From the NCBI GenBank assembly GCA_040830565.1, contig JBFOMC010000101.1, forward strand, positions 1 to 26,097: a DNA stretch of 26,097 nucleotides. Direction: 5' to 3'. The notes beneath the pieces are model-generated. The model ran no database searches and was not told where the DNA came from. It saw only the letters and a program-made list of their open reading frames with translations. Position 1 is the first letter of the stretch; each line of letters begins with the position of its first letter. The stretch is from JAFMPW01 sp040830565. Lineage in GTDB: Bacteria; Bacteroidota; Bacteroidia; Flavobacteriales; Flavobacteriaceae. This document shows, in pieces, positions 1 to 7,957 of this stretch. Made by a program: the position numbers and the translations under genes.

Positions 1-710
1 ACGATATCAATGCTGTATCGTGAAATATGCACAAAGCTCTGTATACCAGCAGCTAGGGCATCAACAACTTTCGAATGGCCCAGCTCGCCTATGGTCACCA
101 TATTGTGCTCCATACATTTTTTTACTATTGCTTCGAGCTGGTCAGGCTTTACTCCATAGTGCACTAAAAGCACTTTGACATCGTTGGCAGCAATAGAATC
201 GATATCCTTGTTGATTTCGTCAGTGGTTGCCCATTGTTTTATCAATTGCTCTTCTTCAGACCATTCTGAATCGCCATAATAGCTATCGAATTTATAGATC
301 TGTGGTGTAGGATTTCCATCCCAAAAAATTGGGCCACGCCTGCCTCCATCTAGACCTACTATCGTCGTAACACCCAGGTATAAAAACGCATTTGCATAGA
401 ATTGATCGTTCAAGGCAGCAAAAGCATCAATTAGTCCTGGTACGAGAAACGTTCCTTCAATATTTAGGATTTCAGCATTATCAGGAATAATTACCTCTTC
501 TTTTTTCCCGACTGCCGTAATTTCATTGCCCGAAACGAGTACTACAGCATTTTCAATATCTGAGAACGAGTTGCCATAATTATCAAGATCAAGTACAGTA
601 CCCCCAACCAGAGCAAATGTTTTATCAAGTTCTTTGTTAGAATCTGAGCAAGCATGAATAAGGCAGCTACCCAGGATGATTATTCCAAATCTAATCAATG
701 CTATTTTCAT
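1..710 (-). CDS. Amidohydrolase-like lipoprotein, C-terminus beyond window edge
   Basis: The reading frame starts at ATG 708-710 and stays open to base 1, so about 236 N-terminal residues are visible and the C-terminus is missing. Residues 1-21 form a lipoprotein signal (hydrophobic core, then LIHAC with Cys21), implying an envelope location. Residues around 33-110 have the composite N-terminal fold of imidazolonepropionase-like amidohydrolases (ALVGGTVLD, then VPGLID at 90-95), and later segments (TIGELGHSKVVDALAAGIQ and FVHISRYS) fit that family. The metal-binding HxH expected after PGLID is absent: positions 97 and 99 are Phe and Ala. The gene starts inside the 3' end of the upstream hybrid two-component gene (20-bp overlap), so the two are probably co-transcribed and translationally coupled. 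The substrate is unknown; the protein may be a non-hydrolytic homologue or use other ligands. Family membership is fairly sure, enzymatic activity is not. Confidence 0.75.
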   Translation of the reverse strand, partial: MKIALIRFGIIILGSCLIHACSDSNKELDKTFALVGGTVLDLDNYGNSFSDIENAVVLVSGNEITAVGKKEEVIIPDNAEILNIEGTFLVPGLIDAFAALNDQFYANAFLYLGVTTIVGLDGGRRGPIFWDGNPTPQIYKFDSYYGDSEWSEEEQLIKQWATTDEINKDIDSIAANDVKVLLVHYGVKPDQLEAIVKKCMEHNMVTIGELGHSKVVDALAAGIQSFVHISRYSIDI

Positions 711-3700
711 CTTTATGAAGGTATTCTGAAGGGGATTGTTTGAAATAGGCCTTAAAGCAACGCGTAAAATAAGACAGGCTGTTGAAACCAACGGCATATG
801 CGATCTGCGAAATGTTATCTGACTGCTGTGATAATAATTGAGCAGCCCTTTTTAACCTGAAATTACGGAGTAATTCTCCAGGCGGATGGCTGGTAAGTGC
901 TTTAATCTTAGTATGCAAAGTGGTTTTGCTCATACCCAGAGATTTTTGCATTTCAGGAACACTAAAGCTTGGATCTGAATATGATGATTCCATTAAGTCT
1001 AGTACCTGACTCAAAAACTTTTCATCGAGGGATGTAACAGTAATTTCTTTAGGATCCATGGTGACATTCTGAGAAAAAAGTGTTCTTAGCCTGCGTCGCT
1101 GATCAATAAGGTTCTTAACTCTTATCTGAAGTTCTCTGGCATTGAAGGGCTTGGTAAGATAATCGTCGGCCCCGGTCTCAAGACCCTCAAGTTTATCTTC
1201 AATTCCTGCCTTTGCGGTAAGCATAATAACCGGGATATGGCTGGTTTTCAAATCTGTTTTCAGGTGTTTGCAAAGTGTTACACCATCCATCTGCGGCATC
1301 ATAAGATCTGTAATTATCAGATCAGGGACTTTCGTCTTGGCAAACTTCAAACCTTCAATACCATTTCGGCCTTCCAAGATGCTGTAATATTCTGCCAATT
1401 GCTCTCTTATAAAATGGCGCATATCGTTGTTGTCTTCAATTATGAGCACTTTAATCTCTTTTCCTTCCCCAGAAATTGGAACTTCTTCTTCCTCTTCTTC
1501 CCAATAGATGTCTTCCACTGGCTCAGCAGTATCCTGCCTGACGTTTGATTTAATTTCTTCAAGGGGCATTATCACTCTAAAAGCTGTTCCCTTACCTATT
1601 TCACTTTCCACATAGATGGTACCTCCCAATAATTCTATTAGTTCCTTGGTAAGGGCTAAACCGATGCCTGAACCTGTCTTTTCCCTGGTATAACTATCGT
1701 CTACCTGGAAAAAACGATCAAAAATATACGGGAGCTTATCTGCTGCAATTCCTTCTCCGGTATCAACAACTTTCAACCTCAGCCTATTGCTCCTAAACTC
1801 TGCCTCAATGCTAACCATACCTTCATCTTTTGTAAACTTCAAGGCGTTACCGACCAGGTTATAAATGACCTTTTCCGTTTTATCTCTGTCAAAGGAGGCC
1901 CAAAGCGATCTGGAGGGTATCTTGATTTGGTAGTCCATACTCCTTGAGGCCGCGTGAGAACTGAATGATGAAGCCGCAGCACGTATGCACTTAAAAACAT
2001 CACCCTCGGCCATATTTAAAGTTAATTTACCACTGTCTAATTTGGAAAGGTCTAACAATTGATTTACCAAATTCAAAAGGCGATTCGCATTACGGCGAAT
2101 CATCTTAATATTTGTTGTGCTGATCTTATTTTCCGCGGCGGTTTCGAGTTTCTCGACCGGTCCTTTGATCAAAGTGAGAGGGGTACGAAATTCATGCGAA
2201 ATGTTGGCAAATAGGCGAGTTTTCATCGTGTCCATCTCCTTAAGACGCTCTGTCTGATATTGCAACAGTTTGTTTTTTTTTCTGATCTCTTCGGTACGTT
2301 CCGCGACCAGGGCTTCCAAAACTAGATTCTTTTGCCGTAATTGCCTGGAGCGCCATTGCCCGAATAGCCAGAAAAGCAAGGCTCCCATCATGGCATAGAG
2401 CATATAGGCCCACCAGGAGCGATACCATGGTGGCAGAATAGCAAACATGTAATGATCTTCACTTCCAACATGCCCAAGAGCGTTTTTAGAACGTACTTTA
2501 AAAGTGTAATTACCTTCAGGGATATTCGTATAATCCTTTTGTGTTTCGTTGGTCCATTCAGACCATTGGGGGTCGTAGCCCTCTAATCGATATTGGAATT
2601 TATTCTGATCCTCTTTATAAAAAAATGGACTTGAGAACTTAAATCGTAATTGATTTTGCCTGAATGGAATCTCATAGCTTTTCCCGAGGCCGTGCCCTCC
2701 AAACAAAAGCGAATCGTTTTGATACCAAACCTCCTTGATAAAGGTGTCTGGTTTTAAATCAGAGTTCACCAGGTTTCCCGCTAATTGATGTCTTATGAGT
2801 CCAACAGAATTGGCCCTATACCAGAGCACACTATCTGCGAGTTCGGGGAATACTACTTCACGCCGAAGGTCAATGATCCTTTGCTCATTCAATGCTTTCA
2901 ATTCGTATTCTCCCCTTGCCTTTTTTAAAGCTACGAGCTGATCTTTTTTCTCATCATTCTCATATACTATGATCCATATATTTCCTGCTTTGTCAACATG
3001 ACTCACCTTTGCCCTCTCAGCATGGATCCCCAATGCTTTATAAAACGTTTTGTTCTCCTCAAAACGATCAGTTGTAGTATTATAATAATAAGGTACTCCT
3101 GCTGAAGTGATGAAATATAGCATACCATCTATCAAATATGGAATACCAACATCATTTGGAAACCCATCTTTCTCAGTGTAGATCCTATGAATGGGTTGTT
3201 CCAGAGTTCTCGCGGCCTGTTTGTTTGGAAATGATAAGGAGCCTATGGTATTATCATTAGTCCTCAACCATAAATTACCTTCATTGTCTTCAACTACCGT
3301 GTGTACGGAATACTTGACCTCTTCAAAGGTTTTTTCCTCTTTCCATTCACCTCGTTCATAACGAATAGCTTTAAGACCAGGCGCCAACGCAACAAATACC
3401 ATATTACTGTCTAACTTGGATACTTGTAGAAAATGGATACTCTCTTCTAGTATTTGTTTTGGGCGTCTTTGTTTTGACTTAGTGTAAAGCCCATATGCCC
3501 CGATCAAAAGTTGGTTCTTGAAAGCCATGAGATCAAATGTGGAACCACCCACATCGGGAATTGGCTGGGCCAAAATTCGACCTGTGACGTTGTCAAATCC
3601 CAATACCTGAAGACCCGTAGCCGTTCCAATAAATATCGAATCGTTAAAACGGATGATGTCGTAAATATGCTCGGATAGCTTATTCGGTTTATCATAGACC

Positions 3701-4713
3701 GAAAAGGCCGAAGGATATTCAATTTTAGCGATCCCGGTCTGCAAACCTGCCCAAAGGAGGCCAGAGCGATCTTGAAAAAGTCCAAGTATTTGGTCTGAAA
3801 GTAGCAGTTCTTCACCTGAAATTAAAGATCTCCGCCTACCCAGTTTATCGACAATTAATATTCCCTTGTTCAAGGACCCAAGGGCAATTGTACCATCAAC
3901 AAGCCCAAGCCCTCGATACAGCACATTTTCCTCAAGAAATTTAGGCATGTCAATAAGAAATTCTTCAAAGCCATTTGGTCCCAGCTTAAACATGCTGGCA
4001 GAACATCCTACCAATATTCCATCCTCCATGGGCAACATAAACCGTAGTCGCAGATCTGTAAATTTTTCACCTTGCGGCACCAGATTGAAACTTCCATTTG
4101 TTAGTTTGGTTAGACCTAGATTTGAACGGTGCTGGTAGATGTCATTGTCAACCTTATAAGTTGAAATCCTGGCCTCTTCAGGGTATTCCCATACCGTAAA
4201 TGTCTCCCCATCCCATTTGAAAAGTACTTTGTCTGCACCAAAGAACACTCCTTGGTTGGTCGAATAAGTTTGCCTGATAATATTGAAGTCGTGATATTCA
4301 CCTTCCAAAAAGGGTAATAAAGAAATGAATTGCATTTCTCCATTTTCTTTGGGCTCCAGGTATCCCAATTCATTATGGGCGCCCACATAAATGGTACCAT
4401 CCTTTGCCCTATCTAAGGAAAAAACGGTCCCTTTATTGGGTAATTCCACCAAATTCCAATGTACTCCATCATAGGATAAGACCCCATCACCATTGGCAAA
4501 ATATATAATTCCCAAACTATCCTGGGTAGCACCCCAGTTTTGGTAAAAGGCATCGTAGGTTTCCGGACCGTAATTTTTGACAAATGGATGTCCGGCCTCC
4601 CTTATCTGTTTGGTCAATACCTGACGGTCTTCCTCCTGACCATAAGTAGGAAAAAAAAGAAAACATCCCAGAAAAAAGAAGCTTAAGTATGTCTGACAGC
4701 TTACAACTTTCAT
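691..4713 (-). CDS. Hybrid two-component system regulator (sensor kinase, receiver and AraC output in one protein)
   Basis: One-protein signalling system of about 1340 residues. The start chosen is ATG 4711-4713, because a signal peptide (MKVVSCQTYL to PTYGQ) begins there; an upstream in-frame Met at 4758 would add 15 residues before it. Domains in order: periplasmic beta-propeller with two-component-propeller repeats (for example DRSGLLWAG and DNEGNLWLR), Y_Y_Y domain around 680-745 (NIPEGNYTFKVRSKN), one membrane helix around 755-775, coiled coil, HisKA with phospho-acceptor His840 in SHEFRTPL, ATPase with N-box (NALKF) and G-boxes (DTGEGI, GSGIGLAL), receiver with Asp1136 (TDLMMP), and AraC-type helix-turn-helix at about 1230-1335. 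Such proteins sense carbohydrates or related ligands outside the inner membrane and activate neighbouring genes. No SusC/SusD pair is visible here; the only linked downstream gene is the amidohydrolase-like lipoprotein overlapping its 3' end. The ligand is unknown. Confidence 0.95.
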   Translation of the reverse strand: MKVVSCQTYLSFFFLGCFLFFPTYGQEEDRQVLTKQIREAGHPFVKNYGPETYDAFYQNWGATQDSLGIIYFANGDGVLSYDGVHWNLVELPNKGTVFSLDRAKDGTIYVGAHNELGYLEPKENGEMQFISLLPFLEGEYHDFNIIRQTYSTNQGVFFGADKVLFKWDGETFTVWEYPEEARISTYKVDNDIYQHRSNLGLTKLTNGSFNLVPQGEKFTDLRLRFMLPMEDGILVGCSASMFKLGPNGFEEFLIDMPKFLEENVLYRGLGLVDGTIALGSLNKGILIVDKLGRRRSLISGEELLLSDQILGLFQDRSGLLWAGLQTGIAKIEYPSAFSVYDKPNKLSEHIYDIIRFNDSIFIGTATGLQVLGFDNVTGRILAQPIPDVGGSTFDLMAFKNQLLIGAYGLYTKSKQRRPKQILEESIHFLQVSKLDSNMVFVALAPGLKAIRYERGEWKEEKTFEEVKYSVHTVVEDNEGNLWLRTNDNTIGSLSFPNKQAARTLEQPIHRIYTEKDGFPNDVGIPYLIDGMLYFITSAGVPYYYNTTTDRFEENKTFYKALGIHAERAKVSHVDKAGNIWIIVYENDEKKDQLVALKKARGEYELKALNEQRIIDLRREVVFPELADSVLWYRANSVGLIRHQLAGNLVNSDLKPDTFIKEVWYQNDSLLFGGHGLGKSYEIPFRQNQLRFKFSSPFFYKEDQNKFQYRLEGYDPQWSEWTNETQKDYTNIPEGNYTFKVRSKNALGHVGSEDHYMFAILPPWYRSWWAYMLYAMMGALLFWLFGQWRSRQLRQKNLVLEALVAERTEEIRKKNKLLQYQTERLKEMDTMKTRLFANISHEFRTPLTLIKGPVEKLETAAENKISTTNIKMIRRNANRLLNLVNQLLDLSKLDSGKLTLNMAEGDVFKCIRAAASSFSSHAASRSMDYQIKIPSRSLWASFDRDKTEKVIYNLVGNALKFTKDEGMVSIEAEFRSNRLRLKVVDTGEGIAADKLPYIFDRFFQVDDSYTREKTGSGIGLALTKELIELLGGTIYVESEIGKGTAFRVIMPLEEIKSNVRQDTAEPVEDIYWEEEEEEVPISGEGKEIKVLIIEDNNDMRHFIREQLAEYYSILEGRNGIEGLKFAKTKVPDLIITDLMMPQMDGVTLCKHLKTDLKTSHIPVIMLTAKAGIEDKLEGLETGADDYLTKPFNARELQIRVKNLIDQRRRLRTLFSQNVTMDPKEITVTSLDEKFLSQVLDLMESSYSDPSFSVPEMQKSLGMSKTTLHTKIKALTSHPPGELLRNFRLKRAAQLLSQQSDNISQIAYAVGFNSLSYFTRCFKAYFKQSPSEYLHKDENSID

Positions 4714-4770
4714 AGTCTCGTCTATAAGATACTGATTTTGAAAACAATATGAAGACAAGATCCAAAATGA

Positions 4771-4798
4771 AAAAGATAATGTAAAGGTACTTGCACAA
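4771..4798 (-). promoter_or_regulatory. Candidate Bacteroidota-type promoter of the hybrid two-component gene
   Basis: On the minus strand TTG (4796-4798) is followed, after 17 bases, by TATCTTTT (4771-4778), which matches seven of eight positions of the Bacteroidota -7 element TAnnTTTG. It would give a leader of about 55 bases before ATG 4713. No other element of this kind stands out in the intergenic region. Confidence 0.35.
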
Positions 4799-4842
4799 TA
4801 GTTCTAAAAATTTGAACAACAGTTTAGATGGGCAGGTATCAA

Positions 4843-4872
4843 TAAAAAAAACCGAAGCCAGAAGCTTCGGTT
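4843..4872 (-). terminator. Intrinsic terminator after the beta-helix lipoprotein gene
   Basis: A perfect 9-bp stem (4850-4858 paired with 4864-4872) with a 5-base loop is followed, in the minus direction, by an uninterrupted T run (forward A run 4844-4851). It lies about 95 bases past the stop codon of the beta-helix lipoprotein gene. It separates that block from the hybrid two-component gene. Confidence 0.85.
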
Positions 4873-4965
4873 CTTACAGCTGGTAATTTTTCTAACAAGC
4901 TCAACCGTCTATGAGCAGCCCATATCGTTGTACAAGCCTTATTATAATGAAGTTATGGAGTACCC

Positions 4966-6789
4966 TTAATTTCCTTGAAACTCGTAAGCGCCGATATCAA
5001 TATTACTAAGTGCTATCCGCGGATTTCCATCTAAATCTATAGGTGTGCCATTACTATCAATAGCGAAGAACTCCAGGTTGGTATCAGGATTCCCATAGTC
5101 AATAGCTGGTGATCCTTCTTTTAGCCTTAAATCCCCGTCCAACGCATTTACAAAATTAGGATCTAAAGTCATACAGTGCGAGGCCCTAAAACTAAGTCCC
5201 GGTACTATGTCACTGTCTAATGCATCCCTGTAAATGCTGTAAAAAAGTCGGATAGAACTGTCCAAATGGTTGAGAATTTCACGGCTTATACTTGAAGCAT
5301 TATTTCCCCAGACAATACTGTTAAAGAGTACAGGATTGCTATCCTCAAAATTATAAAGGCCCCCGCCATTTTCGGCCGTATTCCCATTAAAAGAAACATT
5401 TATCAGGGTAGGGGCACCCCTTTTATTCACCATTCCACCTCCCCAAGTGCTATTATTAGCAGTAAAAAGTACGTTTGTTAATATGGGTGTACTTTCCTGA
5501 ACAAACATTCCTCCACCTCTACTTGATGCAGTATTACTAATAAACCGGACATTCTTGAGTGCGGCATTGCCTTGAATTATACTCAATCCGCCTCCTATAG
5601 TAGCGGAATTCCTTTCAAATAAGACATTGGATAAATCTGGTAAAGAATTCCGTCCAGAGCTAAATATTCCTCCACCATAATGTTCATTTTCATTTGCTAT
5701 GAATGAGACATCGACTAGTACCGGCGAGCTATCAAAATTTACCATCCCTCCTCCGCCTCTTACCGATCTATTGCTAATGAAACTAACATTTTTGAGCGTA
5801 GCGGTATTGCGATAAGCAAATAATCCTCCCCCAGATTGATCTGCTATATTATCTCGGAACTCAACATCGAATAATGAAGAAGTACCCCCTGAGTCATAAA
5901 AACCTCCGCCATTGCCCTTTACGCCATTATCCTTGGCTTTATTCTCTATAAAAGTAACATTTACCAAGTCTGTTATAGCACCAATACTTGTATACAATCC
6001 GCCTCCATTACAGGCTACGTTCTGCCCAAAGGTGATGTTCGTTAATCCAAGATCAGATCTTTCGTTCCATATACCACCCCCATGGCTTTTTGTGTCATCG
6101 CAATAGGAAAGATTACCATTGCGGATAGTAAGGTTGCTCATAAATATCTCCTGACCAGGTAAAATATGGATCACACGATCTTGAGCTATTTCCGGAGATT
6201 CAGCCGCCTGGATAATCGTATTACTTTCGCTTTCTCCTTGTAGTGTAATGGATTTCTCTATTTCAAAGCTTTCGGTATATGCGCCATCTGCGATCAAAAC
6301 TAAATCTTGAGAGTCTGCCTGGGCCAGAGCATATCCAATGGTGGCACAAGGTAGCTGGTAACTGTTGCAATCGTTCTCGTCGTCCGTACCGATTTGGGCG
6401 TTTACAAAACGAGCATTGTCCGGAAGATATGTAAACTCAGGACCGCTGGCTTTTCTTCCATCAACGGTTACCTCTACCGGTCCTGTGCCGGCACCTTGCG
6501 GCACTTCCACAACTAATGCTGTCTTACTAGCCTTTATAATGATGGCCTGGACACCATTGAAGCTAACTTTATTCTCTTGAGCTGTATTCCCAAAACTTGA
6601 CCCTAAAATGGTCACCTCCGTACTAAACTTTCCTTTTTCGGGAGATATGGAGCTAATAACAGGTGCACTTGGCGGCTGTTGTTGCAGATTTCCGTCCTCT
6701 ATTCCATTATCTTTACTACATCCCCCTATTATCCCCATTATTAAGGCAATTGAGGCGACCTTCTTGAAATGTTCTCTTATTATTTTCAT
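4966..6789 (-). CDS. IPT/TIG-domain and beta-helix surface lipoprotein with FxxN/GGG repeats
   Basis: Lipoprotein of 607 residues, probably at the outer membrane or cell surface. Residues 1-24 form a lipoprotein signal ending in IGGC with Cys24. Residues about 40-122 are an IPT/TIG immunoglobulin-like domain (ISSISPEKGKFSTEVTILG). Residues about 128-545 form a right-handed parallel beta-helix with nine units carrying FxxN followed by GGG (for example FGQNVACNGGG, FRDNIADQSGGG, FNGNTAENGGG), similar in pattern to chlamydial Pmp repeats. The C-terminus (PAIDYGNPDTN, then DLDGNPRI and DIGAYEFQ) is typical of choice-of-anchor Q proteins. The function is unknown; adhesion or polysaccharide binding is inference from the fold, and no catalytic residues can be assigned. 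It lies 39 bases after the 172-residue lipoprotein gene, so the two probably form one transcript, closed by the terminator at 4843-4872. Confidence 0.88.
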   Translation of the reverse strand: MKIIREHFKKVASIALIMGIIGGCSKDNGIEDGNLQQQPPSAPVISSISPEKGKFSTEVTILGSSFGNTAQENKVSFNGVQAIIIKASKTALVVEVPQGAGTGPVEVTVDGRKASGPEFTYLPDNARFVNAQIGTDDENDCNSYQLPCATIGYALAQADSQDLVLIADGAYTESFEIEKSITLQGESESNTIIQAAESPEIAQDRVIHILPGQEIFMSNLTIRNGNLSYCDDTKSHGGGIWNERSDLGLTNITFGQNVACNGGGLYTSIGAITDLVNVTFIENKAKDNGVKGNGGGFYDSGGTSSLFDVEFRDNIADQSGGGLFAYRNTATLKNVSFISNRSVRGGGGMVNFDSSPVLVDVSFIANENEHYGGGIFSSGRNSLPDLSNVLFERNSATIGGGLSIIQGNAALKNVRFISNTASSRGGGMFVQESTPILTNVLFTANNSTWGGGMVNKRGAPTLINVSFNGNTAENGGGLYNFEDSNPVLFNSIVWGNNASSISREILNHLDSSIRLFYSIYRDALDSDIVPGLSFRASHCMTLDPNFVNALDGDLRLKEGSPAIDYGNPDTNLEFFAIDSNGTPIDLDGNPRIALSNIDIGAYEFQGN

Positions 6790-6828
6790 GACTTTTTATT
6801 TTGATATTATGGGGGATAGCGAGTCTAT

Positions 6829-7347
6829 TTATGGTAGCTTAGGATTCATAGGAGCGAAAACACCTTCAGGGTTTTCCATAACTATCCAGGCATGGAGGGT
6901 CCATAAGCTAAATTCCTCACTGATCTCCCAAACGTCCTGATCTCCCGTAAACCCTTCCGGGGCGGGTTGGGGATTATCAAGATCCGCTATGGGTATGCCA
7001 TATTCCACGGCTACAAAATCCCAGCCCCCGCCGTTATTAGGAACATAAAGAAGCACTTCCGGTTTTGTTATTTCAAAACTGCCGTCTAAAATGGAGGCTT
7101 TTAAGAAGTGATGCCCCATACCTTTCCGGTAACCGGTTACATCCACATCATATCCTTCTGCCTTGGCCACATCAATATCTTTAAATCGATCTACAGCTTG
7201 TTTAAGTTGTTCCAATTCTATCTCAAACGGTTCCAGCGCTTGTGGTTCGTCATCATCACAAGAAAAAATGATGAAATTCAAGATCAGTAATAGTGCTAAA
7301 CTGGCTTTTCGAACGAAAATCTCACGTTCTAGTATTAGAGTTTTCAT
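6829..7347 (-). CDS. Conserved lipoprotein of unassigned family (172 residues)
   Basis: I do not recognise a named family. The first 30 residues are a lipoprotein signal with a long N-region and the lipobox FSC (Cys30), followed by an acidic linker (DDDEPQ). The mature part begins with a helix containing VDRFKDIDVAKAEGY, then a compact domain rich in Gly, Pro and aromatic residues. Its notable motifs are a His pair in GMGHHF, PEVLLYVPNNGGGWDFVAVEYGIP, an acidic GFTGDQDVWE, and a C-terminal LWTLHAWIVMENPEGVF. I recall this pattern from many uncharacterised bacterial proteins. The two His of GMGHHF, His in LHAW and the acidic residues could form a metal or ligand site; this is inference only. 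The gene sits between the exported DUF4242 gene (108 bases upstream) and the beta-helix lipoprotein gene (39 bases downstream), suggesting a shared envelope role. Confidence 0.8.
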   Translation of the reverse strand: MKTLILEREIFVRKASLALLLILNFIIFSCDDDEPQALEPFEIELEQLKQAVDRFKDIDVAKAEGYDVDVTGYRKGMGHHFLKASILDGSFEITKPEVLLYVPNNGGGWDFVAVEYGIPIADLDNPQPAPEGFTGDQDVWEISEEFSLWTLHAWIVMENPEGVFAPMNPKLP

Positions 7348-7399
7348 ACTTATAGGTTTTCTAGTTAATTGATACCTTCTACGGTTTGAGGGAAGTCTT

Positions 7400-7423
7400 G
7401 GTATGTTGTCTGAAACACATACC
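7400..7423. repeat. Short inverted repeat between the DUF4242 and lipoprotein genes
   Basis: A perfect 7-bp inverted repeat (7400-7406 and 7417-7423) encloses 10 bases in the 108-base gap. There is no T run beside it in either direction, so it is not a convincing terminator. It could be an attenuator or a protein site, or chance. Confidence 0.3.
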
Positions 7424-7455
7424 GCTTATATAATCTAACGATCAGTCGGGGCATC

Positions 7456-7860
7456 TTAATCCTTGGCGGTTTCCGGATTTATTTGTGTAGAAAGGATGCT
7501 TACTTTGTTAATCGGGAATCCTCCTTTTTCGGCATGCTCTCTCAATAGTGTTTCATTTTCGGCCTTATAGACGCAATACACCTTATTATCTGTAACATAA
7601 CTATGAAGCCACTCTATTCCTGGGCCCATTTCAAATAATACCTCGTTAGATTTTTGGGAGATCCCTTTTAATTGTTCTGGGGTAAGTTTTCCGGCTTCAG
7701 GGATTTCTCTTTCTATTAAATAGGTGTTCATTATCTTTTCTTTAGAGGTTAAGTCTTCATTTATTTTAGCGTAAACCGATGCCTGTTCCTGACTAAAGCC
7801 ATATTGAAGACTAAAGAATAAGCCTATGGCAATACATTTAATTACTTTAATTGTTTTCAT
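7456..7860 (-). CDS. Exported DUF4242-family protein
   Basis: A 134-residue protein with a cleavable signal peptide (about residues 1-23, ending GFSQ), so periplasmic or secreted. Residues about 44-128 match DUF4242, the ferredoxin-like alpha/beta fold to which the nickel-binding SCO4226-type proteins belong. Family hallmarks visible are YLIEREIPEAGKLTPEQL, the WLHSYVTDNKVYCVY strand pair, ENETLLREHA and the GGFP loop before the last strand. His86, Cys96 and His109 are the obvious candidate ligands, but nickel binding is not shown for this protein. The gene lies 97 bases downstream of a regulator that carries its own DUF4242 domain, and a 10-bp inverted repeat overlapping a TAnnTTTG element lies directly before its start codon, so it probably has a regulated promoter of its own. 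Confidence 0.88.
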   Translation of the reverse strand: MKTIKVIKCIAIGLFFSLQYGFSQEQASVYAKINEDLTSKEKIMNTYLIEREIPEAGKLTPEQLKGISQKSNEVLFEMGPGIEWLHSYVTDNKVYCVYKAENETLLREHAEKGGFPINKVSILSTQINPETAKD

Positions 7861-7863
7861 GAT

Positions 7864-7897
7864 TTCTAGTTTTAAAGGTTATACCCCAAAACTAGAA
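7864..7897 (-). promoter_or_regulatory. Inverted-repeat operator or 5'-UTR hairpin overlapping a TAnnTTTG element
   Basis: Two perfect 10-bp arms (7864-7873, TTCTAGTTTT, and 7888-7897, AAAACTAGAA) are separated by 14 bases and end 3 bases before the ATG at 7860. On the minus strand the upstream arm contains TAGTTTTG (7887-7894), an exact match to TAnnTTTG. No good -33 TTG lies at the right distance, as expected for an activator-dependent promoter. It may be an operator for the adjacent AraC-type regulator, or, if transcribed from upstream, an RNA hairpin shielding the start codon. Confidence 0.5.
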
Positions 7898-7957
7898 GTA
7901 CTGATGCTCTAAAGCTGTAATGGATAATTCTAAAAATTGAAAAAATGAGTCGTTCCC

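Noticed and set aside
4714..4758. Upstream Met start of the hybrid two-component protein
   Set aside because: The extra 15 residues precede a complete signal peptide that begins at ATG 4713 and would spoil it.
7400..7423. Terminator between the exported DUF4242 gene and the lipoprotein gene
   Set aside because: The 7-bp stem has no following T run in either direction; it is listed only as an inverted repeat.
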